DNA of 64,000 bases. It comes from Nocardiopsis coralli. GTDB taxonomy: Bacteria > Actinomycetota > Actinomycetes > Streptosporangiales > Streptosporangiaceae. The notes beneath the pieces were generated by a model that was not told the DNA's origin, did no database searches, and saw only the letters and a program-made list of their open reading frames with translations. Shown here piece by piece: positions 15,851 through 25,310 of this stretch. Every line of letters starts with the position of its first letter. The first letter of the stretch is position 1. The stretch lies in the NCBI RefSeq assembly GCF_014892575.1, contig NZ_JADBGI010000015.1:1-64000 (forward strand), written 5' to 3'. The position numbers were made by a program, and so were the translations under genes.

Positions 15851-17512
15851 TCAGGTGTGCACACTGCTGGGCGCGGCGTTGGGGTGGTGCAGATCGAAGG
15901 CCGGGCGCTCGGAACGGATACGCGGCAGGACGTCGAAGTTGTGCCGGGGCGGCGGACACGAGGTCGCCCACTCCAGCGACGCTCCGTACCCCCACGGGTC
16001 GTCCGTGCCGACCCTGGGCGCGTGGCGGGCGGTATACACGATGTTCCAGAAGAACAGGAGCGTGGACGCGCCCAGCACCAGCGAGGAGACCGACGAGATC
16101 TGGTTGAGCGTGGTGAACCCGTCGGTCGGCAGGTAATCGGCGTAACGGCGCGGGAACCCGGCCGCGCCCAGCCAGTGCTGCACGGCGAAGGTCCCGTGGA
16201 AACCCAGGAACAGCAGCCAGAACTGGGCCTTGCCGATGCCCTCGTGGAGCTTGCGTCCGGTGAACTTGGGCCACCAGAAGTAGAACCCGGCGAACATCGC
16301 GAAGACCACCGTGCCGAACACGACGTAGTGGAAGTGCGCCACCACGAAGTAGGTGTCGGTGACGTGGAAGTCGATCGGCGGAGAGGCGAGCAGCACCCCG
16401 GTCAGGCCGCCGAACAGGAACGTGGCCAGGAACCCCAGCGTGAACAGCATCGGTGTCTCGAAGGTGATCTGTCCGCGCCACATCGTGCCGATCCAGTTGA
16501 AGAACTTCACGCCCGTGGGCACGGCGATGAGGAACGAGAAGAAGGAGAAGAACGGCAACAGTACGGCGCCGGTCGGGAACATGTGGTGCGCCCACACGGT
16601 CATGGACAGCCCCGCGATGGCGATGGTGGCCGCCACCAGGGACTTGTAGCCGAAGATCGGTTTGCGGCTGAAGACCGGGATGATCTCCGTGACGATGCCG
16701 AAGAACGGCAGCGCGATGATGTAGACCTCCGGGTGGCCGAAGAACCAGAACAGGTGCTGCCACAGAATGGCACCGCCGTGTTCGGGGTTGAAGACCTGCG
16801 TTCCGACCATGCGGTCCGCGCCCAGGGCGATGAGCGCCGCGGTGAGCACGGGGAAGGCCATGAGCACGAGCACGCTGGTCAGCAGGGTGTTCCAGGTGAA
16901 GATCGGCATGCGGAAGACCGTCATGCCGGGCGCGCGCATGCACAGCCCGGTGGTGATGAAGTTGACCCCGCCCAGGATCGTGCCCAGCCCCGAGACCAGC
17001 AGGCCGAGCAACCACAGGTCGCCGCCCAGGCCCGGCGATCGCACGGCGTCCGACAGGGGCGTGTAGGCGAACCAACCGAAACTGGCCGCCCCGCCGGGGG
17101 TCAGGAACCCGCCGATGGTGATGAGCCCGCCGAACAGGAACAGGTAGTAGCTGAACAGGTTCATGCGCGGGAACGCCACGTCGGGCGCGCCGATCTGCAG
17201 CGGGACGATGATGTTGCTGAACCCGATGAAGAGCGGGGTCGCGAACAGCAGCAGCATGATCGTGCCGTGCATGGTGAAGTACTGGTTGAACTGTTCGTGC
17301 GTGAGCATCTGCATGCCGGGCGCGAACAACTCCAGGCGCATGAGCAGCGCCAGCACCCCTCCGAACAGGAAGAACGCGAACGAGGTGATCAGGTACATGT
17401 ACCCGATCACCTTGTGGTCGGTCGACGTCAGCCAGCTGACGACGAGCGACCCCTTGTGTGTGGTCGCGCCGGTCTCCTGCGCCTCCTGCACGGCCTGCTG
17501 CTGCGGTGCCAC
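15851..17512 (-). CDS. ctaD: cytochrome c oxidase subunit I
   Basis: A 553-aa haem-copper oxidase catalytic subunit of the aa3 type with twelve expected membrane segments. Key features are [12 protein letters not shown] at the first helix, the haem a/CuB His region [20 protein letters not shown], and the helix with [18 protein letters not shown] supplying haem ligands. It reduces oxygen to water and pumps protons. The GTG start at 17512 follows a GGGGGAGGGG stretch. Here the gene stands alone, without subunits II and III, as is common for ctaD copies in actinobacteria. Confidence 0.96.
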   Translation of the reverse strand: MAPQQQAVQEAQETGATTHKGSLVVSWLTSTDHKVIGYMYLITSFAFFLFGGVLALLMRLELFAPGMQMLTHEQFNQYFTMHGTIMLLLFATPLFIGFSNIIVPLQIGAPDVAFPRMNLFSYYLFLFGGLITIGGFLTPGGAASFGWFAYTPLSDAVRSPGLGGDLWLLGLLVSGLGTILGGVNFITTGLCMRAPGMTVFRMPIFTWNTLLTSVLVLMAFPVLTAALIALGADRMVGTQVFNPEHGGAILWQHLFWFFGHPEVYIIALPFFGIVTEIIPVFSRKPIFGYKSLVAATIAIAGLSMTVWAHHMFPTGAVLLPFFSFFSFLIAVPTGVKFFNWIGTMWRGQITFETPMLFTLGFLATFLFGGLTGVLLASPPIDFHVTDTYFVVAHFHYVVFGTVVFAMFAGFYFWWPKFTGRKLHEGIGKAQFWLLFLGFHGTFAVQHWLGAAGFPRRYADYLPTDGFTTLNQISSVSSLVLGASTLLFFWNIVYTARHAPRVGTDDPWGYGASLEWATSCPPPRHNFDVLPRIRSERPAFDLHHPNAAPSSVHT

Positions 17513-17759
17513 GGCCCCTCCCCCGCCTGGTTCCGACCGGTCGTGCGCCCTGGGGCACCGATCCGGCGGAGGCCGACGCTAGGGCACGGGTGGCCGAGGT
17601 TCGAGCTCCACGGGCAACCGGGAGGGTCCAGGTGTCCGGGGGCGAAAGCCGTGTCCTGCGTGTACCGGGCCGTACCCGTCGGAGAGGGACCCGGTTCCCG
17701 GCCGGAGGCAGCGCCCCCGCCATACTTCAGATCCCGTAACCGAACCGAAGGGAAGAGGC

Positions 17760-18686
17760 ATGCGCATCCTTGTCGTGGGTGCCGGAGCGGTCGGCGGATA
17801 CTTCGGCGCCCGGCTGGTACAGGCCGGCCGAGACGTCGATTTCCTGGTGCGCCCCGCGCGGGCGGAGGCCCTGCGCGAGCGCGGGTTGGTGCTGCGCGAC
17901 CCGGACGGCGCCGAGGAGACCGTGCACGTCGACACCGTCACGGCCGACCGGGTGGGGCCCGACTACGACCTGGTCATCGTGGCGGTCAAGTCCTACGCGT
18001 TCGACCCGGCGCTGGAGGACCTCGCTCCGGCGGTTGGGCCCAAGACCGTGGTGCTGCCGTTCCTCAACGGGATGTCGCACATCGACACGCTCGTGGACCG
18101 GTTCGGCGCCGAGCGGGTCTACGGCGGCGTCGCGATGGTGATGACCCGGCTCGGTGAGAACGGGGAGATCGTGCAGATCGGTCCGCTGGCCGAGCTGATC
18201 CACGGCCCCGTCGCGCCGGACCCGGTGGTCGCGCCGGAGCAGGTGCGCGAGGCGCTGGACACGGGCCGGTTCGACAGCCGGCCCACCGACCGGGCCGTGC
18301 AGGAGCTGTGGGACAAGTGGGTGCTCCTGGCGTCACTGGGCGCGTGCACGTGCCTGATGCGCGGGACGATCGGGGAGATCAACCGGGCGCCGGGCGGCGC
18401 GGCCTTCACCAGGGCGGTGCTCGCGGAGTCGTGTGCGATCGCGGCGGCGTCGGGGTACCCGATCGCCGAGGAGACGCGGGCCCGTACCGAGAAGATCGTG
18501 GGTAGCACGCGTGCGCCGACCACGACCTCGATGTACTGGGACCTCACGCACGGCAACCCGGTGGAGGACGAGCACATCGTCGGCGACCTGGTGCGGCGGG
18601 GCGGTGAGCTCGGGGTGCCCACGCCCCTGCTGGAGGTGGCCCGGACCCATCTGGCGGTCTACAGCGCGCAGCGGCAGGGTTCCTAG
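17760..18686 (+). CDS. 2-dehydropantoate 2-reductase family protein (ketopantoate reductase)
   Basis: A 308-aa member of the ApbA/PanE family. The N-terminal Rossmann fold begins with GAGAVGGYFGARL for NADPH. The conserved Lys is in VAVKSYAF and the second domain has the catalytic Lys in LWDKWVLLASLGA. Authentic PanE makes pantoate for CoA synthesis, but many paralogues reduce other 2-keto acids, so the symbol is withheld. RBS GGGAAGAGG precedes the ATG. A -10-like CATACT at 17721-17726 would give a short leader. The downstream polyol dehydrogenase is 122 bp away. Confidence 0.85.
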   Translation: MRILVVGAGAVGGYFGARLVQAGRDVDFLVRPARAEALRERGLVLRDPDGAEETVHVDTVTADRVGPDYDLVIVAVKSYAFDPALEDLAPAVGPKTVVLPFLNGMSHIDTLVDRFGAERVYGGVAMVMTRLGENGEIVQIGPLAELIHGPVAPDPVVAPEQVREALDTGRFDSRPTDRAVQELWDKWVLLASLGACTCLMRGTIGEINRAPGGAAFTRAVLAESCAIAAASGYPIAEETRARTEKIVGSTRAPTTTSMYWDLTHGNPVEDEHIVGDLVRRGGELGVPTPLLEVARTHLAVYSAQRQGS

Positions 18687-18808
18687 GACACCGCCGTTCA
18701 CCGCGCCGGGCTGCTCGCGGCCGTGTGTTCGGGCATGGGGGCGCGGTCGGCGGGGTACCGGCCCGGACAGTGCCCTCCGCTGGCCCCGTGACGAACGGTG
18801 GTATCCCC

Positions 18809-19843
18809 ATGAGTGTCCCGACCACGACGATGCGCGCCTCGGTGCTGCGGCAGGCCGGCGAGGTGCGCGTGGAGGAACGCCCCGTCCCCGAGCCGGGGCC
18901 GGGCCAGGTGCTGGTGCGTGTGGGCGCGGTGGGCACGTGCGGGTCGGACACGCACTACTACGAGCACGGCCGCGTCGGGCCGTTCGTGGTCCGTGCTCCC
19001 CTGGTGCTGGGCCACGAGGCTATGGGCACCGTCGTGGCGTGCGGGCCGGGCGTGGAGGACCGTGTGCCGGGCGAGCGGGTCTCGCTGGAGCCGGGTGTGC
19101 CCGACGGGGTGTGCGAGCAGTGCCGCCTGGGGCGGTACAACCTGTGCCCGCGCATGCGTTTCATGGCCACGCCCCCGGTGGACGGCGCCTTCTGCGAGTA
19201 CGTGGCCTGCGACGCGCACTTCGCCCACCCGGTCCCGGACGTGCTCTCGGACGAGGCGGCCGCCCTGCTGGAGCCGTTGTCGGTGGGGGTGTGGGCGTGC
19301 CGGAAGGCCCGGGTGGGGCCGGGAGACCGGGTGCTGGTCACGGGGGCCGGGCCGATCGGGCTCGTCGTGGCGCAGACCGCCCGGGCGTTCGGGGCGGCCG
19401 AGGTGACGGTGTCGGACGTGAGCGGACCGCGCCTGGCCGCGGCACGACGGTTCGGGGCCACACACACGGTGGACGCGCGTGAGGGCCCCTTGGCCGGGTC
19501 CGGGGTGCGCGCGCACGTGCTGGTGGAGTGCTCCGGTGCGGCCCCGGCGGCGGCCGATGCGGTCCTCGCGGTGGAGCCCGCTGGGCGTGTGGTCCTGGTG
19601 GGCATGGGCGGGCAGGAGATGACTCTGCCGGTCTCCCACGTCCAGAACCGCGAGATCGAGGTGACCGGCACGTTCCGGTACGCGAACACGTGGCCGGCGG
19701 CGATCGGGTTGGCGGCGTCGGGCGCGGTGGACCTGGACGCGCTGGTCACGCACCGGTTCGGGTTGGCGCAGGTGGTGGAGGCGCTCACCGTGGGCCGCCG
19801 GGACCCGGAGGCGCTGAAAGCGGTGGTGTACCCGGGGCGGTGA
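18809..19843 (+). CDS. zinc-dependent medium-chain dehydrogenase, sorbitol/xylitol dehydrogenase-like
   Basis: A 344-aa MDR enzyme. Catalytic zinc ligands are Cys in GTCGSDTHYY, then the His-Glu pair in LGHEAMG. The Rossmann motif is VTGAGPIGLVVAQTARAFGA. Overall it resembles L-iditol (sorbitol) 2-dehydrogenases: GRVGPFVV, GRYNLCPRMRFMATPP, ALLEPLSVGVWACRKA. In the structural zinc loop the first Cys of the usual four is Asp (PDGVCEQC), so that zinc may be absent. The ATG at 18809 gives the usual family length; an in-frame GTG at 18788 is an alternative. Confidence 0.88.
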   Translation: MSVPTTTMRASVLRQAGEVRVEERPVPEPGPGQVLVRVGAVGTCGSDTHYYEHGRVGPFVVRAPLVLGHEAMGTVVACGPGVEDRVPGERVSLEPGVPDGVCEQCRLGRYNLCPRMRFMATPPVDGAFCEYVACDAHFAHPVPDVLSDEAAALLEPLSVGVWACRKARVGPGDRVLVTGAGPIGLVVAQTARAFGAAEVTVSDVSGPRLAAARRFGATHTVDAREGPLAGSGVRAHVLVECSGAAPAAADAVLAVEPAGRVVLVGMGGQEMTLPVSHVQNREIEVTGTFRYANTWPAAIGLAASGAVDLDALVTHRFGLAQVVEALTVGRRDPEALKAVVYPGR

Positions 19844-19864
19844 AGGAACCCCTCCCCAGAACGA

Positions 19865-19874
19865 GAACATGTTC
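19865..19874. promoter_or_regulatory. perfect palindrome GAACATGTTC upstream of amidase
   Basis: A ten-base perfect palindrome, extended weakly on both sides, lies at the expected -35 position of the amidase promoter, whose -10 is at 19886. A repressor site is a reasonable guess. Confidence 0.4.
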
Positions 19875-19885
19875 CAGTTCGGTGT

Positions 19886-19891
19886 TAGGTT
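19886..19891 (+). promoter_or_regulatory. -10 box TAGGTT, leaderless start of amidase
   Basis: TAGGTT is followed by six bases and the ATG at 19898; no Shine-Dalgarno is visible. Confidence 0.55.
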
Positions 19892-19897
19892 CCGCGT

Positions 19898-21406
19898 ATG
19901 CGAGTCGACGAGTACCTGAAACACGACGCCGTGGGCTTGGCCGAGCTGATCCGGGAGGGGCAGGTGAGCGCCGACGAGGTACTGACCGCCGCCATCACCC
20001 GGTCCGAGCAGGTCGATCCGCACCTCAACACGACCGTTCTGTCCATGCACGCCGAGGCGCGGCGGCTGGTGAAGGAGGGGCGCAGCGGACCGCTGGCGGG
20101 CGTCCCGTTCCTGCTCAAGGACCTGTTCCAGGACTACGCGGGGTTCCCGACCTCGGCAGGCAACCGGGCGATGCGGCGGGTGCCCGCCACCCGGCACTCG
20201 GAGGTGGTGCGGCGCTGGCTCGAGGCCGGGCTGGTGCCCTTCGCCAAGACCAACGTTCCCGAGTTCGGGGCGAAGGCCGTCACGGAGCCGCGCGAGTTCG
20301 GGCCCACCCGCAACCCGTGGAACACCGCGCACACCCCGGGAGGGTCCTCGGGCGGATCGGCGGCGGCCGTGGCGGCCGGTGTGGTGCCGGGGGCGAGCGC
20401 CAACGACGGCGGCGGGTCGATCCGGATCCCGGCGGCCTGCTGCGGGCTGGTGGGCCTCAAACCGGGGCGCGGGCGGGTTCCGTTCGGCCCGAACTGGGGC
20501 GAGCCCATGCACGGGGCGTCGGTCAACGGCGCCGTCACACGCACCGTGCGCGACACCGCGGCGCTGCTCGATGCGGTCGCCGGTCCGGAGGCGGTCTCCC
20601 CCTACCCCATCGCCCCGCCCGAGCGCCCCTACACCGAGGAGGTCGGCCGGGACCCGGGCCGGTTGCGGATCGGGTTCACCGACCGTTCCCCCTTGGGCAC
20701 GCGCGTGCACCCGGAGGCGGTGCGTGCCGTGCGCGACGCGGCCGCGCTGCTGGAGGGGCTCGGGCACGATGTGGAAGAGGCCGAACCGGACATCGACGGG
20801 CGGGCGCTCACCGAGGACTTCGTGACGCTCTGGTACGGGTCGATGGCCGCGCTCGTGGACGGGATCAAGGCGGACACGGGGTGCTCGGACGACGCCTTCG
20901 AGCCCGACACGCTCATGCTCGCGGCGATGGGCCGGGCGCGCACGGCCGCCGACTACGTGCGCGGCAACGAGCGGTGGAACAACCACGTGCGGGCGCTGGT
21001 GGAGTTCCACTCGCGTTACGACCTGCTCCTGACCCCCACCATCGCGGGGCCGCCGGTGACCGTGGGGCGCCTGGACCCGCCGGCGTGGTTGCGTTCGGCC
21101 GAGCGGTTGCTGGTGCGTACCCGCACCGAGCGGGTGGTGACCGCGACCGACCTGGTCACCAAGGAGGTCATGAACAACCTGACGGCGACGCCGTTCACGC
21201 TGATGGCCAACCTGACCGGGGTTCCGGCGATCTCGTTGCCGCTGCACCACACCGCTTCCGGGCTCCCGCTCGGTGTGCAGTTCGTGGCGCCCGCCGCCGG
21301 CGAGGGGCTGTTGCTGCGCCTGGCGGGGCAGGTGGAGCAGGCCCACCCGTGGGCCGACCGCAGGCCCGGCGGGGTCCCGTTCCCCGGGTCGACCGCGCGC
21401 GGCTGA
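19898..21406 (+). CDS. amidase signature family hydrolase
   Basis: A 502-aa amidase. The Ser-cisSer-Lys triad is visible: Lys in FLLKDLF, the Gly/Ser loop TPGGSSGGSAAAVAAG, and the nucleophile region ANDGGGSIRIPAACCGLVGLKP. The family hydrolyses amides or subunits of Glu-tRNA; this single protein lacks GatB/GatC neighbours and so is more likely a catabolic amidase or 6-aminohexanoate-type hydrolase. The substrate is unknown. It is probably expressed from a leaderless transcript behind a palindrome at 19865. It converges on the HxlR gene with 18 bp between the stops. Confidence 0.92.
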   Translation: MRVDEYLKHDAVGLAELIREGQVSADEVLTAAITRSEQVDPHLNTTVLSMHAEARRLVKEGRSGPLAGVPFLLKDLFQDYAGFPTSAGNRAMRRVPATRHSEVVRRWLEAGLVPFAKTNVPEFGAKAVTEPREFGPTRNPWNTAHTPGGSSGGSAAAVAAGVVPGASANDGGGSIRIPAACCGLVGLKPGRGRVPFGPNWGEPMHGASVNGAVTRTVRDTAALLDAVAGPEAVSPYPIAPPERPYTEEVGRDPGRLRIGFTDRSPLGTRVHPEAVRAVRDAAALLEGLGHDVEEAEPDIDGRALTEDFVTLWYGSMAALVDGIKADTGCSDDAFEPDTLMLAAMGRARTAADYVRGNERWNNHVRALVEFHSRYDLLLTPTIAGPPVTVGRLDPPAWLRSAERLLVRTRTERVVTATDLVTKEVMNNLTATPFTLMANLTGVPAISLPLHHTASGLPLGVQFVAPAAGEGLLLRLAGQVEQAHPWADRRPGGVPFPGSTARG

Positions 21407-21424
21407 TGCGTCCGGCCCCGGCGA

Positions 21425-21823
21425 TCAGTGCTCCCCCGCACTGGTCGCCGGGCCCTCGCCGTCGAACGCCTCGCGCGCCCGGCTCACCTCCGGCATATGG
21501 GCCGTGGCCCAGCCGAACAGCGCGTCGACGAGTTCCTGGAGTGTCTTGCCCAGGGTGCTGATGCGGTATTCGACGGCCACCGGGCGGGTGCTGATGACCG
21601 CACGCTCGACCATGCCGTTGCGCTCGAGCCGGCGCAGTGTGGCGGTCAGGGATTTCTGCGAAACGGTGGGGATCACCCGCCGCAGTTCGTTGAAGCGGCG
21701 CGGGCTCTCGCACAGTTTGTCGAGCACCAGCAGGGACCATTTGTCGAGCACCTGGTCCAGGAGTTCCCGGTGCTCACCGGCGATCTGTGAATGGCCGACC
21801 TCGGGCAGGGTGGTTTCGTCCAT
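21425..21823 (-). CDS. HxlR-family transcriptional regulator
   Basis: A 132-aa winged-helix protein with the HxlR core: LLDQVLDKWSLLVLDKLCESPRRFNELRRVIPTVSQKSLTATLRRLERNGMVER, then the wing and YRISTLGKTL. The family often senses reactive aldehydes, quinones or redox state and controls the adjacent oppositely oriented gene. Here that gene encodes the RidA-like protein, with starts 75 bp apart. The ATG at 21823 begins the usual N-terminus; a start 45 bases further upstream is also open. Confidence 0.9.
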   Translation of the reverse strand: MDETTLPEVGHSQIAGEHRELLDQVLDKWSLLVLDKLCESPRRFNELRRVIPTVSQKSLTATLRRLERNGMVERAVISTRPVAVEYRISTLGKTLQELVDALFGWATAHMPEVSRAREAFDGEGPATSAGEH

Positions 21824-21898
21824 GAAACCTAGTCTCGTTGAAGTGCTCTTCGTCCGCCGAGTAGTCATGGGACACCACCCACCGAAGAGAGGGAACCC

Positions 21899-22309
21899 AT
21901 GACCGTGCAGCTCTCCACCCCCGAAGGCATGTTCCAGCCGGTGCCCTACCACCACGTCGCGGTCGCCACCGGAACACGGCACGTGCACGTCGCAGGTCAG
22001 ATCGCCCGGGACGGGCAGGGCAACCGCCTCTCCCCCGGCGACCTCGCCGGCCAACTCGCCCACGCCCTGCGCAACACCGCGCGGGGCCTGGCCGGTGCCG
22101 GTGCGGACTTCTCCGACGTCGTGCGCCTGCGGTTCTACGTGACCGACTGGGAGCCCGAGAAGTACACCGAGTTCATGGCAGGCATCGAGAGCGTCACCGA
22201 GGAGCTGGGGATCCCGCGGCCGCTGCCGCCGCTCTCCGCGATCGGCGTGGACTACCTCTTCGAACCCGACGTGCTGGTCGAGGTCGAAGCAGAGGCCGTG
22301 CTCGACTGA
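21899..22309 (+). CDS. RidA family (YjgF/YER057c/UK114) protein
   Basis: A 136-aa protein with the RidA fold: YHHVAVATGTRHVHVAGQIARDGQGN, the helix QLAHALRNTARGLAGAGADFSDVVRLRFYVTDW and the end LSAIGVDYLFEPDVLVEVEAEA. RidA proteins deaminate reactive enamine/imine intermediates, while distant members have other hydrolase roles. This one lacks the exact Arg-x-Leu-Pro active-site signature, so enamine deaminase activity is uncertain. It is divergent from HxlR, which probably regulates it. RBS GAGGGAA precedes the ATG. Confidence 0.88.
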   Translation: MTVQLSTPEGMFQPVPYHHVAVATGTRHVHVAGQIARDGQGNRLSPGDLAGQLAHALRNTARGLAGAGADFSDVVRLRFYVTDWEPEKYTEFMAGIESVTEELGIPRPLPPLSAIGVDYLFEPDVLVEVEAEAVLD

Positions 22310-22319
22310 CTCCCCGGGG

Positions 22320-22360
22320 CCGGGCCGCTGCCGCCCTGATGGGGGCGGGCAGCGGCCCGG
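22320..22360. terminator. convergent hairpin after ridA-like gene
   Basis: A thirteen-base perfect stem (22320-22332 with 22348-22360) lies between the convergent RidA and OmpA-like genes. Confidence 0.7.
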
Positions 22361-22369
22361 TATCGGCGA

Positions 22370-23977
22370 TCAGGGTGTGATGGCCACACCCTCGAAGTCC
22401 TCGAGCTCGCCGATGGACACGTCCACCGCGGCCCCCTGCTCGCCCGGCACGGGCATCAGCGCGAAGAAGTCCCGGCTCTCCCCCGCCTCCATCCGCTCAG
22501 AGCCCAGGTTGGCGCCCGAGGCCGGCGAACACGCACACCACGGGTCTCCCCCGCCGCCGACCGGGTGCACCCGCAGCGTGGACGAGATCCGCTCACTGCC
22601 GGGGTCGGTCAGCCACACGGCGTACACCCCGCGGTGGCGCATCTCCAGCCACCGGTCGTAGGAGAAGGCGAACTCGGGGTCGACGGCGTCCTCGGCCCCC
22701 TCGTCGGCGTCGACCCGGTAGGCCAGCAGCGCCACACCCGGGCTGACGTGCCGCAGCTCGGTCAGAGTGACCTCGAAGTCGCCCTCGGGCGAGGCGACCG
22801 GGTCGAAGTCCTCGACCGGGCGGCCCTGCTCCTGGCCGCCGTCTCCGTCGCCGCCGCTCTCGTCCTCTGCCTGCTCCTGGGGCGCGGGCAGGGTCACCGG
22901 CATGGTCGCGGTGACACGGCGGTTGCGGGCCTTGCCGTCCTCGCTGTCGTTGTCGGCGATGGGGTCGGAGGACCCGTGCCCGTCGGCGGTGAAGTCCACG
23001 TCGACCGAGACCATGCCCTCCAACGCCTCCTGCACATTTTCGGCCCGGTCCTGCGAGAGCGGGTCGTTGATGGAATCGTCGCCGCTGGAATCGGTGTGTC
23101 CGTCCAGGGCCACCTGGCCGGGGTCGGCCGTGTCGATCTGTTCGGCGGCCCGCTCCAGGACCTGCTCGGCCTCCTCGGTCAGCTCCGACTCGTCCACGTC
23201 GAAGAGCACGTCCGAGGCCAGGTGCATCTCGGTCTGTTCTTGGCCGGCCACGGTCGTCTCATCGGGCGAGTCCACGACCGTCTCCAGCTCGGCGGTGTCC
23301 GGTTCGGCCTCGGGTTCGTCGGCCGGGGCCGTGTAGTCGAGCCCTTCGGGTGCGCCCTCGTTCACCGGCACGTCCACGAACGGCAGGGAGAAGTGGCTGT
23401 AGAGCGTCAGCTCCTCGACCCCCTCGGGCGGGGCGGCCAGCACCGTGTACAGGCTGTAGGTGTCGCCCTCGGAGATGTGGCCGCGCTGGGCACCGTCGTC
23501 ATCGTCCTCGTGCGAGCACAGGCAACTGCGGTCGGGCAGGTGGAAGGGCTTGTGGAGCTGCGAACCGTCCGGGTCCAACCACGACAGGCCGCTGAAGTAG
23601 TCCCACAGGAACGTCTCCTCGTACCCAGGCTGGTGGGTGCCGTGGTCGTCCACCAGGTGGGTCCACAACGGCCCGTAGTCACCGTGGTTGGTCACCTCCA
23701 GTGTCGCGACCATGTGCTCGTCGTCGACCCGGTGCAGCTCGACCTCGGCCTCCGCCTCGTCCAGCACCCACCCGTTGACCGCGCGGGTGGTGACCGGATC
23801 GGCCGTCTCCCCCTGCTCGTCCCCGCCCCCACCGTCGGGCTCGTCCCCGCCGCCCCCGTCGGGGAACAACGAACACCCGGCCACCAGCGCCAGGCACACC
23901 GCGGCCGCGGGCAGCGCCCACCAGCGCGAACGCGCCGACGGGCCGGTGGCGGAGGGCAGGGGGGAGGGAGCACGCAT
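22370..23977 (-). CDS. OmpA-like domain lipoprotein
   Basis: A 535-aa lipoprotein. The signal ends in LVAGC (Cys35), followed by Gly/Asp/Glu linkers. Residues ~60-220 form a conserved-looking immunoglobulin-like region with a Cys pair (SCLC). At ~240-370 lies an OmpA C-terminal peptidoglycan-binding domain: LFDVDESELTEEAEQVLERAAEQI, LDGHTDSSGDDSINDPLSQDRAENV, and the final NRRVTATM. The last ~150 residues are a second uncharacterised domain. It probably tethers to the cell wall from the membrane outer face. The ATG at 23977 starts the basic N-region; the upstream open frame is not needed. Confidence 0.88.
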   Translation of the reverse strand: MRAPSPLPSATGPSARSRWWALPAAAVCLALVAGCSLFPDGGGGDEPDGGGGDEQGETADPVTTRAVNGWVLDEAEAEVELHRVDDEHMVATLEVTNHGDYGPLWTHLVDDHGTHQPGYEETFLWDYFSGLSWLDPDGSQLHKPFHLPDRSCLCSHEDDDDGAQRGHISEGDTYSLYTVLAAPPEGVEELTLYSHFSLPFVDVPVNEGAPEGLDYTAPADEPEAEPDTAELETVVDSPDETTVAGQEQTEMHLASDVLFDVDESELTEEAEQVLERAAEQIDTADPGQVALDGHTDSSGDDSINDPLSQDRAENVQEALEGMVSVDVDFTADGHGSSDPIADNDSEDGKARNRRVTATMPVTLPAPQEQAEDESGGDGDGGQEQGRPVEDFDPVASPEGDFEVTLTELRHVSPGVALLAYRVDADEGAEDAVDPEFAFSYDRWLEMRHRGVYAVWLTDPGSERISSTLRVHPVGGGGDPWCACSPASGANLGSERMEAGESRDFFALMPVPGEQGAAVDVSIGELEDFEGVAITP

Positions 23978-24245
23978 AAACGTCCTTCGAACACAACGAA
24001 CGAACCTACGCGCGCTGTGACGCTCACCCGCCCCCGCCGGTTCACCCTTCACGCGTCGGTATCGGCGCGGGTCCGCCGTTCCCAGCCGGCGAACCGTCCT
24101 CGACCGGTACCTGACATGAACCTCGACGTCCGGTCAGCCGGACCGCCCGGTCGGGTACCCCGCTCTCGGGCCGTCGCCACGACAATGAGCACCTTGCAGG
24201 CCAGAGGGGACCTGACAGGGCCTGCCGCGACACTTCCGCGCTGCC

Positions 24246-24251
24246 TAGCGT
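24246..24251 (+). promoter_or_regulatory. -10 box TAGCGT, leaderless start of XRE regulator
   Basis: TAGCGT is followed by six bases and the ATG at 24258. The spacer happens to contain GGAGG, but it would abut the start codon too closely to act as a ribosome binding site. Confidence 0.5.
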
Positions 24252-24257
24252 GGAGGT

Positions 24258-25160
24258 ATGGACAGAAAGACCGTGCGGGAGTTCCTCATCAGCAGGCGAG
24301 CCCGCATCACACCCGAACAGGCCGGCATCCCCGCCTACGGCGGCGACCGCCGGGTCCCCGGGTTGCGGCGCGAAGAAGCCGCCATGCTGGCGGGGGTCAG
24401 CATCGACTACTACACCCGCCTGGAACGCGGCAACATCGCCGGAGCCTCCGACAGCGTTCTGGAGGCGATCGCCGCCGCCCTGAAGCTCGACGGGGTCGAA
24501 CGCGCCCACCTGTTCGACCTCGCCCGCGCGCCTTCCGGAACACGCGCCCCCGCAGACACACCGCCGCCCGGCGGGGTCCGCACGTCGGTCCAGCGTGTCC
24601 TGGACACGATGAGCACCCCGGCCATCGCCCACAACGCCCGCCAGGACCTGGTCGCTGCCAACCCCATGGGCCGGGCCCTGTACGCGCCGCACTTCGACAC
24701 CGATCACTGCGCGCCCAACATGGCGCGGTTCATCTTCCTGGACCCGCGCGCCCGCGAGTACTTCGTCGACTGGCCCCTGGCCCGGCGCACCGCCGCCGCC
24801 ATGATGCGGCTGGAGGCCGGCCGAAACCCCCTGGACGAGCAGCTCACCGCCCTGATCGGGGAGCTCTCGGCGCGCAGCAGCGTGTTCGCCCAGGACTGGG
24901 CCCGACACAACGTGCACGACCACCGCAGCGGCACCAAGGCCTTCCGGCACCCCGATGTGGGCCTCGTCGAAGTGGACTTCGACGTGTTCGAGCCAGCCGG
25001 GGAGGAACGCCTGTGGATCGTGGCCTACACCGCCCCGCCCGACAGCCCCACAGCGGACGCGTTCGCCCTGCTCGGCACCCTGGCAGCCACCCACCAGGAG
25101 GCGAGCCGAGAGGAAGGCGAGGTGACCGACGGGTCGGGACAGGCCCGGAAGCAGGGATAG
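24258..25160 (+). CDS. XRE-family regulator with MmyB-like ligand-binding domain
   Basis: A 300-aa protein. The N-terminal helix-turn-helix covers residues 5-80 (VREFLISRRARITPEQAGIP, GLRREEAAMLAGVSIDYYTRLERGN). Residues ~110-290 match the MmyB-like ligand-binding domain: NPMGRALY, ARFIFLDPRAREYFVDW, RAGR-type segments and the end region GTKAFRHPDVGLVEVDFDVF. Such proteins bind small molecules, possibly fatty acids, and regulate an adjacent oxidoreductase gene. The downstream aldo/keto reductase, 150 bp away on the same strand, is the obvious candidate target. Confidence 0.92.
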   Translation: MDRKTVREFLISRRARITPEQAGIPAYGGDRRVPGLRREEAAMLAGVSIDYYTRLERGNIAGASDSVLEAIAAALKLDGVERAHLFDLARAPSGTRAPADTPPPGGVRTSVQRVLDTMSTPAIAHNARQDLVAANPMGRALYAPHFDTDHCAPNMARFIFLDPRAREYFVDWPLARRTAAAMMRLEAGRNPLDEQLTALIGELSARSSVFAQDWARHNVHDHRSGTKAFRHPDVGLVEVDFDVFEPAGEERLWIVAYTAPPDSPTADAFALLGTLAATHQEASREEGEVTDGSGQARKQG

Positions 25161-25310
25161 GACGAGGGGCGACGCTTCACGCGATCACGCTCCCCCGGGC
25201 CTGTTCCTTGATCCCACCGAACGGGTGACCCCTGCACGAACAGGGGCCGTGCAGGGACGGTGACGGGCCGAAACGCAACACGAACGAGCAAGGCAGAGGA
25301 GCACGAACCC

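Noticed and set aside
18698-21346. 882-codon open frame on the minus strand
   Set aside because: It is the antisense shadow of the polyol dehydrogenase and amidase genes; low-complexity His/Arg/Gly composition and no motifs.
22565-25228. 887-codon open frame on the plus strand
   Set aside because: It runs antisense through the OmpA-like lipoprotein gene and across the XRE gene in another frame; no domains.
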